Part shown: positions 28,190-36,219 of the stretch, piece by piece
Numbering within the stretch: position 1 is the first letter of the stretch
Layout: every line of letters begins with the position of its first letter
Made by a program: the position numbers and the translations under genes
Assembly (NCBI RefSeq): GCF_042242105.1
Contig: NC_092016.1
Span: forward strand, 14,522,501 to 14,586,500
DNA from: Pempheris klunzingeri
Taxonomy: Eukaryota; Chordata; Actinopteri; Acropomatiformes; Pempheridae
DNA: 64,000 nt
Reading direction: 5' to 3'
The notes under the pieces: model-generated
Databases searched by the model: none
What the model was told of the DNA's origin: nothing
What the model saw: the letters and a program-made list of their open reading frames with translations, nothing else

Positions 28190-29126
28190 ACACACAGGCC
28201 TACAGCTGTTTGTTATGTAATGATCCAGTGATCGTGATCCAGTTTCTCATTTAAATAATCCACCTCTTCCTCTTCTGGCACAGTCCCGACACACACACAC
28301 ACACACAGCCGAAAATTGGAAATTTGCAGGCGCCTTCTTCATTAATTAAACGCCTCTCAATCTGCGGGGCACGCGCGCGCGCACGTGCACGCTCCTAATT
28401 ATACAGTTGCTCTGCAAATACAATTAAAATCAGACTCCTATAAGGAAGGTGGGGCATGCATTTAGTCTGTAGGTCGATACTGCAGAAAATGCAATATCCT
28501 GTGAGGTTTAAACATGTGTAAATACCACAGGAACGTCTTGAAAAGCCTTTCAGATACTGTTCCCTACACACACATGCAAACAATCATATAACCTTTACTC
28601 ACTCGGATTTCCTTGCCAGTGTCAGAGATCGACAAAGGGTTGTGGGGGTCATCGGAACCAGAGAGCGGCAGCTGTGGCAACTTCCGCCGTTTTCTGGGTC
28701 ACTTTCAACCGGGGAAACCGTGGACGGGTCGGCCGGGACCAGCTGCATGTCCCCAGGGTCCATAGGTTGGGGAGGCGACGGCTGGACCCCCGGAGCCGCC
28801 TCGACCTGTGCTGGTGCAGCCCCATGGTCTGGCAGAGAGCCCACACTAGTCTTGAGCTGGGGGTCCTGAGGGTGGTGGTGGTGGTGAAGGCAGCTGGGGT
28901 CGGGGAGATGATGGTGATGGTGGTGATGGTAAGGATGCTGCTGTTGTACCCTGACGTCCCGCAAGTGCCTGTTCTCGCCGATGAGCTCGTCCACCCGCCG
29001 GTCCAGTTCCTCTATCCGGGAGCGCTGGGTCTGGATGAGGCTCTGCTGGTTCTGCACGATGGTGGTGAGCTCCCGCAGGTACAGAATCGCCTGCACCGGG
29101 TTTTCCAGCAGGCTGGAGCTCATCAT
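2133..29126 (-). CDS. iqsec3: IQ motif and SEC7 domain-containing protein 3 (ARF-GEF), complete
   Basis: Guanine-nucleotide exchange factor for ARF GTPases (ARF6 in the family), found at inhibitory synapses in mammals. Coding exons in transcript order: 28603-29126, 24095-24169, 18863-18980, 17421-17822, 16182-16903, 15311-15472, 13459-13581, 8580-8746, 6085-6224, 5789-5920, 5549-5648, 4451-4609, 4257-4349, 3580-3626, 2133-2552. All have GT-AG borders, phases match throughout, and they total 1127 codons plus stop (human IQSEC3 is about 1182 aa). Order of domains: an N-terminal coiled coil (residues about 16-55, starting after [12 protein letters not shown]), a His-rich run (about 64-85), an IQ motif (about 255-275, around [16 protein letters not shown]), the SEC7 domain (about 600-810) with the glutamic finger in QGEAQ (E697 by my count), a PH-like domain (about 812-945), and a proline run before the C-terminal SRSIV, a class I PDZ ligand. 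IQSEC3 is chosen over IQSEC1 and IQSEC2 because of the [12 protein letters not shown] block and the [16 protein letters not shown] tail. The paralogue letter (a or b) is undetermined. The start is the first of two adjacent ATGs; the frame stays open upstream. Confidence 0.93.
2843..2885. repeat. (GT)n(GA)n microsatellite
   Basis: A GT run (2843-2860) passes straight into a GA run (2861-2885). It lies in the last intron of iqsec3 (2553-3579). Confidence 0.9.
3580..3626 (-). other. iqsec3: iqsec3 47-nt microexon
   Basis: A 47-nt exon lies between a CCCCACAG acceptor and a GAG/GTAAGA donor. It encodes [15 protein letters not shown] and joins in phase to VSIHNRLQ in the last exon. Human IQSEC3 has a comparable [12 protein letters not shown] junction. 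The upstream partner exon (4257-4349) begins with the WELERQQG block, also as in human, but uses a weaker donor (CAG/GTGCTG). The phase agreement makes both exons likely. Confidence 0.8.
3660..4045. repeat. Dispersed teleost repeat B, copy 1
   Basis: It contains the pieces AAGCTTAGCTTAGCATAAA, GGGAAAGCTAGCCTGTCTC and CCAGCACCTCTAAAGCTTA, which I recognise from a very common non-autonomous repeat of percomorph genomes. A copy in the opposite orientation is at 63230-63570. This copy lies in iqsec3 intron 13, and parts of it appear duplicated or nested. The family name was not checked. Confidence 0.6.
4935..5215 (+). repeat. Dispersed teleost repeat A, copy 1
   Basis: The copy contains TGTAATAACTTTGGCAATCC, then TTCATCCAGTGCCATCATTA, then CACCTGCTAAATATCACCAT. 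The same landmarks, in the same order, occur at 11560-12010 and in part at 59985-60290. I recognise the family as an abundant fish repeat but cannot name it with certainty. It lies in iqsec3 intron 11. Confidence 0.6.
6458..6697. mobile_element. MITE with about 27-bp terminal inverted repeats and TA duplication
   Basis: The left end (from 6458) reads TACACTGTTGCCCATAAAGC and the right end (to 6697) is its reverse complement with one mismatch over about 27 bases. A TA flanks or forms both ends. At about 240 bp with no coding capacity, this fits a Tc1/mariner-type miniature element. It sits in iqsec3 intron 8. The superfamily assignment rests only on the TA ends. Confidence 0.8.
9434..9506. repeat. 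(TTA)n microsatellite in AT-rich intron
   Basis: Imperfect TAT/ATT units become a near-perfect (TTA)n run at about 9473-9506. It lies in iqsec3 intron 7 (8747-13458). The T-rich 500 bases before it may be the tail of an old non-LTR element, but nothing decisive is visible. Confidence 0.8.
11560..12010 (+). repeat. Dispersed teleost repeat A, copy 2 (longest)
   Basis: The landmarks are GAAATGTCTCAACAACTATT, GACTGCCATGAAAGATGGTT, TATACCTGCTAAACATCACT and CAGCATTTAGCCCAAAGGGC, in the order typical of the family. It shares them with 4935-5215 and 59985-60290. It is non-coding and most likely an old non-autonomous mobile element. Confidence 0.65.
13913..13932. repeat. Homopolymer of 20 G
   Basis: Twenty consecutive G on the plus strand, in iqsec3 intron 6 (13582-15310), so the pre-mRNA carries C20. 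Polymerase slippage makes the exact length uncertain. Confidence 0.85.
14106..14149. repeat. (TG)n microsatellite
   Basis: Near-perfect TG tract in iqsec3 intron 6. Confidence 0.9.
14327..14360. repeat. (TG)n microsatellite
   Basis: Perfect TG tract, the second in iqsec3 intron 6 within 250 bases. Confidence 0.9.
15609..15662. repeat. Interrupted (GT)n microsatellite
   Basis: Two GT runs separated by GAGTGCATAT, in iqsec3 intron 5 (15473-16181). Confidence 0.9.
17225..17325. repeat. Fragment resembling the end of dispersed repeat A
   Basis: GAAGTTGTTGAGATATTTCAG followed by ATTGCCATTCCTAGAATCAT and GTGTGGCTAAAA matches, from memory, the terminal segment of the same abundant fish repeat. 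It lies in iqsec3 intron 4 (16904-17420). Assignment to the family is tentative. Confidence 0.4.
19875..19990 (+). repeat. 3' tail of a fish non-LTR element ending in GATG repeats
   Basis: The stretch CAGGGTGTACCCCGCCTCTC, then GATTAGCTCCAGCTCCCCC, then GATAAGCGGTATAGGTAATG, followed by GGATGGAT-type repeats, is a widespread fish repeat end. I believe it belongs to an RTE-like LINE, but the name is from memory and not checked. Confidence 0.5.
20007..20044. repeat. (CATA)n microsatellite
   Basis: Imperfect TATG/CATA units abut the broken left end of the Tc1-like element. Confidence 0.85.
20045..21366 (+). mobile_element. Degenerate Tc1-like DNA transposon
   Basis: This is a Tc1-family transposon relic in antisense to iqsec3. 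The inner left part (TTTGGTGTGACCATCCTTTG), the transposase region and the right end (TTACAGCATTTCTCCACACC, then TGCCTAAAACTTTC) are present. The outer left terminal repeat is missing where the CATA tract begins. The transposase reading frame is broken into fragments; one piece (20942-21208) still encodes [19 protein letters not shown], the block before the third catalytic residue. Short internal deletions are inferred near 20910 and near 20970, the latter removing the segment that carries the second catalytic aspartate in family members. It cannot mobilise itself. Confidence 0.85.
20290..21208 (+). pseudogene. Broken Tc1-like transposase
   Basis: Fragments of a DDE transposase are spread over more than one frame. 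Recognisable pieces are the region around 20700-20760 (a frame encoding [13 protein letters not shown]) and the frame at 20942-21208 with [19 protein letters not shown]. No frame is open across the length expected of about 340 codons. The start coordinate is approximate. Confidence 0.75.
24648..24712 (+). repeat. Short fish repeat fragment
   Basis: TTTACATTTACATTCATATT followed by GCTGCTCTTATCTGGAGCAA resembles a ubiquitous fish motif of the form TTTAGC-GACGCTTTTATCCAAAGCGAC. The match is diverged. Confidence 0.35.
26082..28391. repeat. Cluster of CA microsatellites in iqsec3 intron 1
   Basis: CA tracts occur at 26082-26106, 27055-27079, 27122-27154, 27281-27333, 27575-27599, 27800-27817, 28140-28196 and 28290-28308. 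There is one GT tract at 27914-27933 and a CG/CA tract at 28369-28391. All but one have CA on the plus strand, so the iqsec3 pre-mRNA carries UG repeats. Confidence 0.92.
28603..29126 (-). other. iqsec3: iqsec3 first coding exon (coiled coil)
   Basis: The exon encodes [17 protein letters not shown], then a heptad-like stretch through ELIGENRHL, then a His run. The N-terminal block matches the long form of vertebrate IQSEC3 (SLLENPV-AVLYLKELT in human). The donor is GA/GTGAGT at 28602. Upstream in the 5' UTR lies a (GA)n tract (29302-29352 on the plus strand as CT). The two ATGs at 29126 and 29123 cannot be told apart by sequence. Confidence 0.9.
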
Positions 29127-30140
29127 ACCCAAGACAAGTGGAGGGAAGAGAAGGAGAAGGAGGGGGAAAAAAGAAGCTGGACTGACGGATGGAGGACAGA
29201 GGAGATGCGAAATATCCGTGAGTGCGGATGAGGAGGTGAGATGTCCTTCCGCTCTCCTCTCCTTGATTCTGCTCGGTTGTGGATGAGGCTGCACCGACCG
29301 ATCTCTCTCTCTCTCACTCTCTCTCCCTCTCTTTCTCTCTCTCTCTCTCTCTGCGCTGAGTGGTGCTGATGAGAGAAGCCAGATCCAGATGTGACAGGAG
29401 GGAGGAGGGGAGGAGAGGCGCTGGAGGACGGATGCGTCATTACGCACATGCACGAGAAAAACTACAGAGCAAGCACGCACCCTATAGGCTGTTCATGGAG
29501 GCTTACCGCACACTAAGTCTGAACAGTAGCAGCAATAATCATCAGCATCAACATCATCATTATCGTAATCATCATCAGATCATCATCTTGATCTTCTTTA
29601 ACTTTTTAAAGCACCTTTCATCTTAACAAGATCTCAACAAGATGAAAGGTGCAGCTCATAATGCAGTGTAAAGTGTAGAAATAGGCAAATCAATGAATGT
29701 AAGGATTAAAAAAAAGCCAATTATTATTATAGTGACACTTTTTAGAGAGCAATTGTAAACTGAGACTTAATCCTTGGTAATACAGTGCCCCATTCAGGTC
29801 CATTCTCAGCAGATGGAGTTACCTAGTTGTCATTAATGGCAAATAGTGAAGTAATAATAATTATTATTAGTATTATTTTTGTTGTAGTAGTAATAATAAT
29901 TGTTGCAGTAGTAGTTACTTGAAATAAGTCATACCTTTAACGTTTACGTTAGCCAAGTTGTTCAGGTCAGAAATCCAAATTTCTGACAGAAGTTGAAAGC
30001 AGCACGCGGCATGGTCACGTGTCATAGGGTTGCGGAAGTATGTAGCCGTTGTTTTGCTAATCGGAAGCTCGGACGCTAGCACCGATAGCCTAGACACTTA
30101 CTTTTATGTCTGCTCTGTAAACTACAAGAAAACAACATCC
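29127..30140. promoter_or_regulatory. Shared iqsec3-washc1 upstream region
   Basis: About 1.0 kb separates the two divergent start codons. It contains the iqsec3 5' UTR with a CT/GA tract at 29302-29352, a microsatellite-like CAT/ATC stretch near 29540-29590 and simple ATT runs near 29850-29900. It is probably a divergent promoter region; no TATA box or other defining element was fixed. Confidence 0.5.
29302..29352. repeat. (CT)n tract in iqsec3 5' UTR
   Basis: Imperfect CT repeat, read as GA in the iqsec3 transcript, about 180-225 bases upstream of the start codon. It reads as RERERE in the open upstream frame. Confidence 0.9.
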
Positions 30141-33100
30141 ATGGTCAGGTAAGACTGATGTTTTCAAGCCGTTTCGCTGTAAAATGACATCATTAAAGGG
30201 GTCCTGTTCATGTTTAGGCTCACGGCGAAGCGTTTCTTTAGCATGTACCTCTGAGAATCAATGTATCAGTTACATTAACGCTAGCGTATATAGATTACCT
30301 CTTTGAAATATTTATGCAAGGACGCAGCCTCATACTGCGGGTTTTGTAGTTGTCACCTATTAATACTGCTGTATACACCCACAGGGATCAGCTTGAGCCA
30401 ATTTAACGCTACATCTTGAAACAAAAAATCCTCCTAACATGATAGTGAGAGTTTCTTTACACCAGCATTGTCATGTGAGAGTCAGATGAGAAGCTAACGG
30501 CTTGTTCTTCTGTCATAACAGCTTGTTCAAAGTTTGATTTAATGTAGCAATGTCATACTCAGTTCAAAATCCTGATATTTAGCATAGACTTATACATAGT
30601 CTGTATAGTATACATGCAGTCAAACTCTGGGGTGAGTATGCAACACACAGCTTTGTTCTTATTTGTAAACTTTGTTCTGTGTCCCTGTCTACAGGATGAC
30701 CCAGAAACGGTGCCAGGAGGGCCAGGTGTTCTCAGTGCCTCTCATCCAGCCAGACCTGAGGAGAGAGGAGGCTGTCCATCAGATAGCGGATGCTTTACTC
30801 TACTTGGAGACCATCTCTACAGATATTTTCAGAAGGCAAGCCCAGAGTCACACACATGTTTGATACTAAGTACACATCATGCTTAACATGGTGCATCACT
30901 CATAAGTAAGTGCTAAAAGAAGTTGTTGATTGAACAGTTAGTCGTTCAAAAGAAAGTCTGATTATTTCTGAGCTCTTTTCTGTAGTGCTGCCCTCCTGTG
31001 CAGGGTTGCAGGGCTCCAGAGTCTCTTTAACAGGCTGGAAATACCCGTGTCAGGTTGTGAGTGCATTACAGGACTGTTTTCACCGCCAGTTAACATGTGA
31101 TGTGTAGCCACATTTTATGCCACAGCATTTGGTTTAGGGCAGATCATGCTGTCTGGCACAGAGTAACAGTGTCTGCTCCTACTACAAGTAAAGAGTGACC
31201 TTTGAGAACAGACATGTTCTGTCAATATAACCTTCATCTTTATGAATAAGAAGACAATGTACAATTACTTTATAAATAATTTTTTGAGATTCAACAGTCT
31301 GCAGAGTGTATAAAGAAGGAAATGAGCAAAAAGGGTGTTACACACGCCTCTGTATTGGAATGTGTAATATGGTCTCAGACATATTTTCCTCTGTGTGTGT
31401 GGGTGTGTGTTTGTGCATGTGTGCATGCAGGGTTTCTGACAGTGTGGAGAAGAACCGCCGCCAGCTTCAGACCGTCACTGACCGGATCAGGCTAGCTCAG
31501 GCCCGTGTCGACAAGATCAAAGGCAGTAAGAAGGCCACCAAGGTAACACAGCGCCTTCCCTTTGGAAGGCAGCTTTACATATTGCAGCAATGATTTAAAA
31601 TAAGGTGACAAGATCATTGAAAACAATAATTAGCCCTGTGTCTGTAAGTTACATCACCTTTTTTCTGTGTCAAGGTTTTCTCTAGTGCCAAATACCCAGC
31701 CCCAGATCGACTTCAGGATTACTCATCAATCTTTACTGAGGCAGTAGATCCATCCTCACAAGCCCGACCCAGACACAGGATACAGAATAAACTTCGGCCC
31801 TTTGATGAGAAGACCTTGCAGGTAAGATGAACACGTTAAAATGCTGTTTGGTTACAGAAGGAGTTTTGACATGCAGTGCCTCCAATAATGCAACAATAAA
31901 AATGTGACTTATTCAGACCGTGGTTTCCCAAAGTATTCTACAACGAATGTCTCAAAGCCCACAAGCCACAGTGCTACAATTAATACCAACTAAAAGAGTG
32001 TGCAAGCCTGATGTCAGGGTCTCTTTACACAGCTGACACTGCTAAAACTGGGGGTGAAAAAACAGGTAAAAAGAGGCATAATTTTTTTTCCATCTACAGC
32101 TGAAAATTATGACACAGCTCTCACCTGGTCATCAGAGGACTGGAGGGCTTGGAGCTGAAGTCTTGACTCCTCATATTTATGTAGACTGTAGGGCCAAACT
32201 CCCACAACCTCACCAGTATTTATCCAAGAATAGAGTCCACCTTGCTCCTCCAGAATCCAGGGTCTTCTTTCCAGCACCCTGGCTTGTGGTTTCCCAGTGG
32301 GGATGAACAGTCAGGTCACCATTAGGTGCAGGGTGAACAGCTCAGCTATGCAGAAGAATTTGGAGTTGGAAAGGAGCCACTTGAGGAGTTCTGATGTCTC
32401 CTGGATGCCTCCCTGAGGAGGTATCACATATCCTGCCTGACCTGGGCTCAAAAATCTTTTTAAACCAAATTTTATCTCAAACTGTGCAGAATCCACAAAC
32501 ATAATTTGAAAGACAGGTTTAAAAACAAAACAAAAAAACAAGGGCATTATGGCATTTGCACTGACATTTTCTGGCTTTCAAATAAAAGAATCCGCCAGGG
32601 CAGGTTATTTGGTTATTTTAATCATCATTTAAACAGGAGAGCAAAGCCGCCCTATTTTATTTAAGCGTGTTACTTTTGTTCTCCAGAGTTGTTCAGCAGG
32701 TGAAAAGGAGATGAAAACAAAAAAGACATGAAGAAAAGTTCTATGCGTGATAGTGTTTTTTTTTTCAGTGGATTTGTGTGTGCACGCGCATGCTCAGCTA
32801 AGAACAAGCTCCTGCATAATTTATAGTGCACACCACATTTTTTTTTTCCCCTTAACTTTACAAAAACTGGCACATTTTCTGCTGCGTGTGCCTGGTGTTG
32901 GAAGTGTGTTGTGTTTTTTTTTTTAGTGTGTTTATCTGTGTGTATTTTTCAGGGAGGGAGAGAAAAATGAAAACACTGCTGGCAATTTTCTCTGGTGCAG
33001 AAATGCATTATTCAACCCCCTCCCCCCCAGAAGCAATGTCCCTACACATACAATTCAGTGTTGCACGTGCATCTTTGTGAAGGAGCACTTTGGTGGCATT

Positions 33101-35249
33101 TGTGATCCGAGTTATTCAAGATTTAGATGACATTTTACAGATCTCCTTCTCACTCTGTCTACGTGTCTACCTTCCAGGAGAAGCTGATGTATTTTCCAGT
33201 GTGTGTGAGTAATAAGAAGAAGTCTGAGGATGAGACAGAGGAGGGGCTGGGCAGCCTGCCACGTAACATCTCATCTGTCAGCTCCCTATTGCTCTTTAAC
33301 ACGACAGAGAACCTGTGAGTGCACGTACACACACACACATATATAGATGCTAACTGTAAGCACTGATTAGACTAAGAAATCTTGTGTGTTATTAAAGATA
33401 TAAGAAGTATGTGTTCCTCGATCCTCTGGCGGGAGCAGTGACAAAAACACATACAACACTAGAGACAGAGAAAGAAGAGAAGCCGTTTGACGCTCCATTA
33501 TCCATTACGAAGAGAGAGCAACTGGAGAGACAGGTACCTCAAACACCCTTTTCCCTGTTAATTTGACTTTCATGTATATTTCATATGTTGGATTGGTAAT
33601 GATGCATTTAATGTTTACTCTTGATCATCTTTTTTCTTTAACAGACAGCAGAGTCGTATTTCTATGTGCCAGACCTGGGCCAGGTGCCCGAGATAGACGT
33701 GCCATCGTACCTGCCCGACCTCCCAGGCATCGCAGACGACCTGTCCTACAGCGCAGACCTCGGGCCTGGCTTCGCCCCGTCGGGACCCACACACAACATC
33801 CCCGAGCTGCCCTCGTTCTCCGAGGAGAGCAGCACTTCTGGTACACACCCACACACTTCTCACTGTCTCATTGTGGTTTTCTGTGTTTGTAACCTCATGT
33901 GGGCGTTTTCATCTCTTTGTTTCAGGACCTCAGCTCCAGCCTAATATTCCACCTCCTCCACCACCTCCCCCTCCTCCCCCTCCTCCTCCTGAGCCTGCCC
34001 TGTCTCCTGCCACTCCTGCAGGAGCTCCCCCTCCTCCACCACCTCCACCTCCTCCCCCTGCTGACAGCACCACAGAAGTCTCTCAAGCACCAAGTTCAGG
34101 TTTGTCACCTGCATGTTATTCATAAATCTTGCACTGGCTACGCACTACAGAGTTGGAGGAGCGTGATCGAGCTCGACGGTGCTTTAAAGTGGTGAAATCC
34201 AGCTTCACTCTCTGACCTAATTGACACTGATGAGCGTGAACCCAAAATTACACCGCCACCCCTGACTGTCTCTCCCCTGACTGCAGGCCCAGTGTCTGGT
34301 GCGCCCAGCGAGGTGGTTCAGCCGTCAGACGGCCGCGCCAATCTCCTGGAGTCTATCCGCAACGCCGGAGGAATCGGCAAAGCCAAGTTACGCAACATCA
34401 AAGAGCGCAAGATGGAAAAGAAGAAACAGAAGGAGCAAGAACAAGGTGTCAGATGTGGTTCTGCTCATGTTTTATTAACTCCTACATGATGCAGCTGTAA
34501 CAACGATGGGACATTCATGCAGTCAAAGCAGAGCGTGACCAGTCCCTAGTTAGCATTCTCCCATGAGCATATACAATGTGTCACACTGCATGTCAGGATG
34601 TGTACTGGTGCGTATAGCTCATATGTTTATCATCATAGTCAACAGCTTTGTGACTTTCATTTTATAAATGTCGACCTTATTAAGAGTTGACTTGGTTACA
34701 GTCATATTTTAAATTGTCTGAACTTATATCAGACAGCATATCTTTGCTTGTTTCCAGTTGACTGGCCAAGTCATGACCTAGCACTGAACACTTTTAAACA
34801 GAGCTGCTAACTAGATAAAAAATTGTTTGTAATGATGCGCTCTACTTTGTGCAGCACTAGGGAATGTAAAAATGCTCCAATTGTTTGTTTTTTTTTGCTT
34901 GCATGATTATTTAGCAACTGTCTGTCTTTGTCTTTCAGCAGTGGGAGTGGCATCTAGTGGTGGAGACTTCATGAGTGATCTCTTCAATAAACTTGCCATG
35001 CGAAGGAAAGGTGAGGACACTTTTGATGTCATACACGAGATTAAAAATACCGATGCAGGTGATTGAAACTGCATGCAGTTAATAACGTGTCCTGTTCCTA
35101 CTGTAGGCATATCTGGCAAGGGTCCAGCAGGTGGGGACTCCGGCGATACTCCCGCTGGTACTGGCGGTGCGTTTGCCAGGATGTCAGATGTCATCCCACC
35201 ACTTCCTGCCCCCCAGCCAACAGCAGACGATGATGACTGGGAAGCATAA
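30141..35249 (+). CDS. washc1: WASH complex subunit 1, complete
   Basis: Nucleation-promoting factor that activates Arp2/3 on endosomes, where branched actin supports cargo sorting with retromer. Coding exons: 30141-30148, 30695-30835, 31431-31542, 31675-31821, 33178-33314, 33398-33533, 33645-33840, 33926-34099, 34287-34445, 34942-35010, 35107-35249 (473 aa; human about 465). The start is placed in the first, 8-nt coding piece because ATG-GTC-AG joins in frame to give MVRM, and human WASH also has VRM near its start; a second ATG at 30696 could serve. The N-terminal homology region has [14 protein letters not shown], the middle has [20 protein letters not shown], then a proline-rich run (33950-34065), a WH2-type block ([19 protein letters not shown]), [14 protein letters not shown] and the acidic end DDDWEA with the Arp2/3-binding tryptophan. 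Intron 2 (30836-31430) has a GC donor. Confidence 0.95.
30836..31430 (+). other. washc1: washc1 GC-AG intron
   Basis: The exon ends AGAAG and the intron begins GCAAGC. Only this point keeps the frame into the next exon (AG + G, then GTT TCT GAC). The acceptor is CATGCAG/G. GC donors are a small minority of vertebrate introns. Confidence 0.85.
32110..32430 (-). repeat. Diverged LINE-derived fragment in washc1 intron 4
   Basis: On the minus strand the pieces CTCAGGGAGGCATCCAGGAG, CAAGTGGCTCCTTTCCAACT and GTGGGAGTTTGGCCCTACAG resemble a widespread fish repeat that carries part of a reverse transcriptase. The copy is old and has no open frame. The family name was not checked. Confidence 0.5.
34933..34942 (+). 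other. washc1: Tandem acceptor (CAGCAG) of washc1 exon 10
   Basis: TTTCAGCAG offers two acceptors three bases apart. Using the second starts the exon at 34942 and gives [12 protein letters not shown]; using the first (34939) inserts one alanine. Human protein (EQEQVRATSQGG) favours the second. Confidence 0.75.
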
Positions 35250-35366
35250 CATGCTGCACAATGAACACTTAAAAACACTGATTATGAAACCATTTGATTG
35301 TCTTAGATGATTTTGTGTACAAAGGACTATATTTTAGGATATTTACCTCCAGTAACTCAAAAGTAT

Positions 35367-35372
35367 AATAAA
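35367..35372 (+). terminator. washc1: washc1 poly(A) signal
   Basis: Canonical AATAAA about 120 bases downstream of the washc1 stop codon. Confidence 0.7.
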
Positions 35373-36146
35373 AAGTGATGCGTTAACAGAAACTTTCATT
35401 GTCAAATGGGCAGTAATTGGCTTCCTGGTGATAATAAGTGCATTGGTTTATCCAACCAGTTGAATTAAACATCACTAAAACTCAAAATGATAGAATAATT
35501 TATTAAGTCATTCATTGTAAAACATTTTTCATGAAATTAAGTATATTGTAATAACACTCAATTAAATCATGGAACCATTTCACAACATCTCTCTATTAAA
35601 TAAAAGTAATTTTTGCATTACATAACCCTTTACATTGAGTGCCTTAAATATTTAATATGTTCTTCAAGGGTAAATCAGTCACGTGGATGCCAGTTCTGTG
35701 CCTGATATCTTTGTGGTAGCTGCTTCAGTAATTGAAGCTGAATTCAATAGAAGGAAAGTGAGTGTTTCAAACTGAATTCGAAGGAGCTGCAGGAGTGATA
35801 AATCTGAGTCAATCTGTTTAATGCCTCTGCAGTGTGCCATCAAATACCTCATTCTCTGATTCATCTTCACTTCTCTAAACCAGAGATGCTAGCAAGTCAA
35901 AACAGAACACAAGTAAGAGAGAAGATATGAAAGTTGAAATGTAAAATAAAGCAAGTATGATGTATTGAAAAACTGCCTCCCTGGTTGACCCTTGAACTCC
36001 AGAAACGCCAGGAGCGCTCTGAGGTCTGATGGCTTCAAAATGTTCAAAAATGTAAACATAAAGCAGCATAAAAGCGCTGTGAAAACTTGAGAAGTGAGAA
36101 GGAACCAATTACAGAAGCCCTCTAATTATCTTTCAGCATTTTTTTT

Positions 36147-36152
36147 TTTATT
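36147..36152 (-). terminator. ddx11: ddx11 poly(A) signal
   Basis: TTTATT on the plus strand reads AATAAA for ddx11, about 70 bases after its stop. Confidence 0.65.
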
Positions 36153-36219
36153 AGAACACATTCAATTTCATGGGTTGCTAAAATTACAGTGACTGCCGTC
36201 ACACTGGGTTTCCCTTAGG

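Larger units (their letters stand above)
24170..28602 (-). other. iqsec3: iqsec3 intron 1
   Basis: A 4.4 kb intron between the coiled-coil exon and a 75-nt exon. The 2.3 kb nearest the 5' end is packed with CA tracts (see the cluster entry). A fragment resembling a common fish repeat lies at 24648-24712. No conserved coding block is visible. Confidence 0.8.
35250..36219. other. Tail-to-tail gap of washc1 and ddx11
   Basis: The gap holds both 3' UTRs. A washc1 poly(A) signal AATAAA is at 35367-35372, about 120 bases after its stop. A ddx11 signal is at 36147-36152 on the minus strand (TTTATT on plus), about 70 bases after its stop. Between them (35380-36140) I see AT-rich unique sequence with no gene. 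Confidence 0.7.

Noticed and set aside
27237-28231. Short open frames with HTHTHT runs on the plus strand
   Set aside because: They are produced by CA repeats in iqsec3 intron 1.
26082-28391. Regularly spaced repeats considered as a CRISPR-like array
   Set aside because: The units are simple dinucleotide tracts without a conserved repeat or spacers, in a vertebrate intron.
33899-34195. Leucine-rich open frame in washc1
   Set aside because: It is an out-of-frame reading of the proline-rich exon 33926-34099.
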